Source: Anaerolineae bacterium (GTDB lineage: Bacteria > Chloroflexota > Anaerolineae > Anaerolineales > UBA4823). Taken from it: a stretch of 6,906 nt of DNA. The notes under the pieces were generated by a model, which did not search any database, was not told where the DNA came from, and saw only the letters and a program-made list of their open reading frames with translations. Position numbers and translations under genes: made by a program. Positions 5,501-6,906 of this stretch are shown piece after piece; position 1 is the first letter of the stretch; the number at the start of each line of letters is the position of its first letter. The stretch is from assembly GCA_030622805.1 (NCBI GenBank), contig JAUXFR010000074.1, positions 1-6,906 of the forward strand, written 5' to 3'.

Positions 5501-6505
5501 ATGGGTTGGAAAAGCGCATTGCGTTCATTAGAGGCAGCCCAACCTCGAAGGGAACGTGCGGCGCTTCTCAGGCAGCGGGAATTAGAGCGCCAGCAGGATC
5601 AACTTGAACAAATGGAAGAATTGGAAAGAGCTCGCTATGAAGTTGAAGTATTTGAAAATTATGTGGACGTTATAACTTCAGTTCATAAGGATGTAGGCGT
5701 TTTCTGGGATTGGAAAACTATCCTGTCATCTGAAGCTCCGGAAGAACCGAAACAGACGAATGCATTCGAGATTGATGCCCTATCTAAGCTGGAAAATTAC
5801 AAACCCGGGATGAAAGACAGGATGTTTGGTAGAGTTCAAAATAAACGTCGTGTATTAGCTCGAGCTGTTGACACAGGTAGAAGAAAAGATGATGAGAATT
5901 ACCATAATGCCCTCAGTCAATATAAAATTGATTATTCAGATTGGGGACTTTCAAATGAGCTTGCTGAGCTTGCTGAAGGAATATTAGCAGGTGAAGCGAA
6001 TGCCATTGTGGATGTGGTTACAACGATCGACCCATTTGAGGAGATCATCAACCTTGGATCAAATGTAGATGTAAGAGTGGTAGATAGTCGATTGGTGGAT
6101 ACAGAGATCCAGGTAAATAGTGAAGTGGTGATACCCAAAAAAACAAAGAGCCTTCTAAAAAGCGGAAAATTGTCTGTAAGGAATATGTCAAAAACAAAAT
6201 ATAAACTGTTATATCGAGATTATGTATGTGGATGTGTTCTTAGAATAGCCAGGGAAATATTCGCAATCCTTCCAATCAATATGGCAATCATAACTGCAGT
6301 GGGTGATATTCTAGATGCAAAATCTGGCAATATTGAGAATAAACCAATCCTATCGGTCGCAATTCCAGGGGAGACTCTGGATAGTTTGAATTTTGAAACG
6401 CTTGTACCATCCGACTCTATGGATAGTTTTGCCCATAATATGAAATTTTATAAAACAAAAGGTTTTGTGCTGGTTGAAAAGCTCAATCCAGCAGATTTCA
6501 AATAA
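5501..6505 (+). CDS. Uncharacterised protein with N-terminal coiled coil
   Basis: A 334-residue protein whose family I cannot name. Residues about 5-50 are rich in R, E, Q and L (RRERAALLRQRELERQQDQL and on), a predicted coiled coil. A conserved-looking stretch FENYVDVITSVHKD (51-64) and the WDWKTIL element (69-75) follow, then a charged, helical middle (about 90-145). The second half appears to be an alpha/beta domain: VNSEVVIPKK (205-214), LLKSGKLSVRNM (218-229), DYVCGCVLRIAREIFAILP (240-258) and KPILSVAIPGETL (281-293), with a short C-terminal part. It is cytosolic; no signal peptide or membrane segment. No nuclease, ATPase or helicase motif is visible. The start has a strong GGGAGG site. 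The gene is AT-richer than the left half of the window, and its stop overlaps the pentapeptide-repeat gene end by 8 bp. It may be an acquired gene next to the toxin-antitoxin module. Confidence 0.85.
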   Translation: MGWKSALRSLEAAQPRRERAALLRQRELERQQDQLEQMEELERARYEVEVFENYVDVITSVHKDVGVFWDWKTILSSEAPEEPKQTNAFEIDALSKLENYKPGMKDRMFGRVQNKRRVLARAVDTGRRKDDENYHNALSQYKIDYSDWGLSNELAELAEGILAGEANAIVDVVTTIDPFEEIINLGSNVDVRVVDSRLVDTEIQVNSEVVIPKKTKSLLKSGKLSVRNMSKTKYKLLYRDYVCGCVLRIAREIFAILPINMAIITAVGDILDAKSGNIENKPILSVAIPGETLDSLNFETLVPSDSMDSFAHNMKFYKTKGFVLVEKLNPADFK

Positions 6506-6906
6506 GCGGATGGTATTTCTGACCATTTGGAAGGGTCGTATTTTCGTCTAGATTTGCCTCGGATAATTGTTCTTCAGTAACGTTGGCATCCGTCAGGTTG
6601 GCTCCCAACAGGAAAGCCCCACTCAGGTTAGCCTGCGTCAATTCAGCCCCGCTTAGGTTGGTGAACTCCAGTTCTGCCCCACACAGGTTGGCGAACCCCA
6701 GTTCTGCCCCACTCAGGTTAGCCCTCTCCAGGTATGCCTTGCTCATATTGGCGAACCCCAGGTTAGCCTTGCTCAAGTTGGCTCCCAAAAGGAAAGCCCC
6801 GCTCAGGTTGGCTCCCAACAGGGAAGCCCCTTTCAGGTTGGCTCTTCCCAGGTAAGCCTCGCTCAGGTTGGCTCCCTCCAGGTTAGCTTCGCTCAGAATG
6901 GCTCCC
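6498..6906 (-). CDS. Pentapeptide-repeat protein (C-terminal part, 5' end beyond window)
   Basis: On the minus strand the frame is open from the window edge to the TGA at 6498-6500, giving the last 135 residues. About 24 consecutive pentapeptides of the A(N/x)L(S/x)(x) type are visible, for example EANLE GANLS EAYLG RANLK. They fold into a right-handed quadrilateral beta-helix in known family members. The end, VTEEQLSEANLD...TLPNGQKYHPLI, is typical of such proteins. Functions in the family range from structural scaffolds to DNA-mimicking gyrase protection; none can be chosen here. No internal ATG start is convincing: an internal TTG at 6818 lies mid-repeat, so the true start is beyond 6906. 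Its coding end overlaps that of the converging coiled-coil gene by 8 bp. Confidence 0.88.
   Translation of the reverse strand, partial: GAILSEANLEGANLSEAYLGRANLKGASLLGANLSGAFLLGANLSKANLGFANMSKAYLERANLSGAELGFANLCGAELEFTNLSGAELTQANLSGAFLLGANLTDANVTEEQLSEANLDENTTLPNGQKYHPLI
6591..6906. repeat. Tandem 15/30-bp DNA repeats inside the pentapeptide-repeat gene
   Basis: A 15-bp unit (core CAGGTTGGCTCC on the + strand, with variants) recurs through this stretch, often as 30-bp pairs. Blocks around 6593-6635 and 6774-6820 share GGCTCCCAACAGGAAAGCCCC-type segments with few differences. It is the DNA form of the pentapeptide repeat, and the near-identity of distant units suggests recent duplication or gene conversion. 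Confidence 0.75.

Noticed and set aside
6583..6855. 90-codon + strand ORF with an APLRLA-type repeat
   Set aside because: It is the antisense shadow of the pentapeptide-repeat gene.
6580..6906. CRISPR-like direct repeats
   Set aside because: The period is 15/30 bp with no unique spacers, and it is fully explained by pentapeptide coding on the minus strand.

Overview
This window most likely comes from a free-living bacterium of moderate GC content with clear AGGAG-type ribosome binding sites. The gene mix (YfbR/HDDC2-type HD hydrolase, LiaF-like membrane protein, HAD phosphatase, S9A prolyl oligopeptidase, single-domain rhodanese lipoprotein, MazF-type toxin module, pentapeptide repeats) would suit an environmental lineage such as Chloroflexota (Anaerolineae). 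That taxonomic guess is an inference; nothing in the window, such as an rRNA, proves it.

Left part (1-1561, + strand), housekeeping: the 3' end of an HD-domain nucleotide phosphohydrolase, a weak terminator-like hairpin, then a two-gene operon. In that operon a polytopic membrane protein and a beta-phosphoglucomutase-like HAD phosphatase overlap by 4 bp (ATGA). A rho-independent terminator at 1651-1670 closes it. Centre (1816-4504, - strand): a full-length cytosolic prolyl oligopeptidase with all catalytic residues present. Upstream of it, transcribed in the same direction, is a small exported or lipid-anchored rhodanese. The two + and - blocks converge at 1562-1815, which holds the terminator and a second strong hairpin.

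Right part (4505-6906), accessory: a type II toxin-antitoxin operon follows. It comprises a ribbon-helix-helix antitoxin and a MazF/PemK-like endoribonuclease overlapping by 14 bp, preceded by a cluster of overlapping inverted repeats that looks like an autoregulatory operator. After it come about 200 bp with a 42-codon ORF and possible gene debris, then a 334-residue protein of unknown function with an N-terminal coiled coil and visibly AT-richer composition. Converging on this gene, with an 8-bp overlap of the coding ends, is the 3' part of a pentapeptide-repeat gene that runs off the right edge.

The strongest candidates for something new are the unnamed coiled-coil protein beside the toxin-antitoxin module and the operator architecture. 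No RNA genes, CRISPR arrays or insertion sequences were seen.
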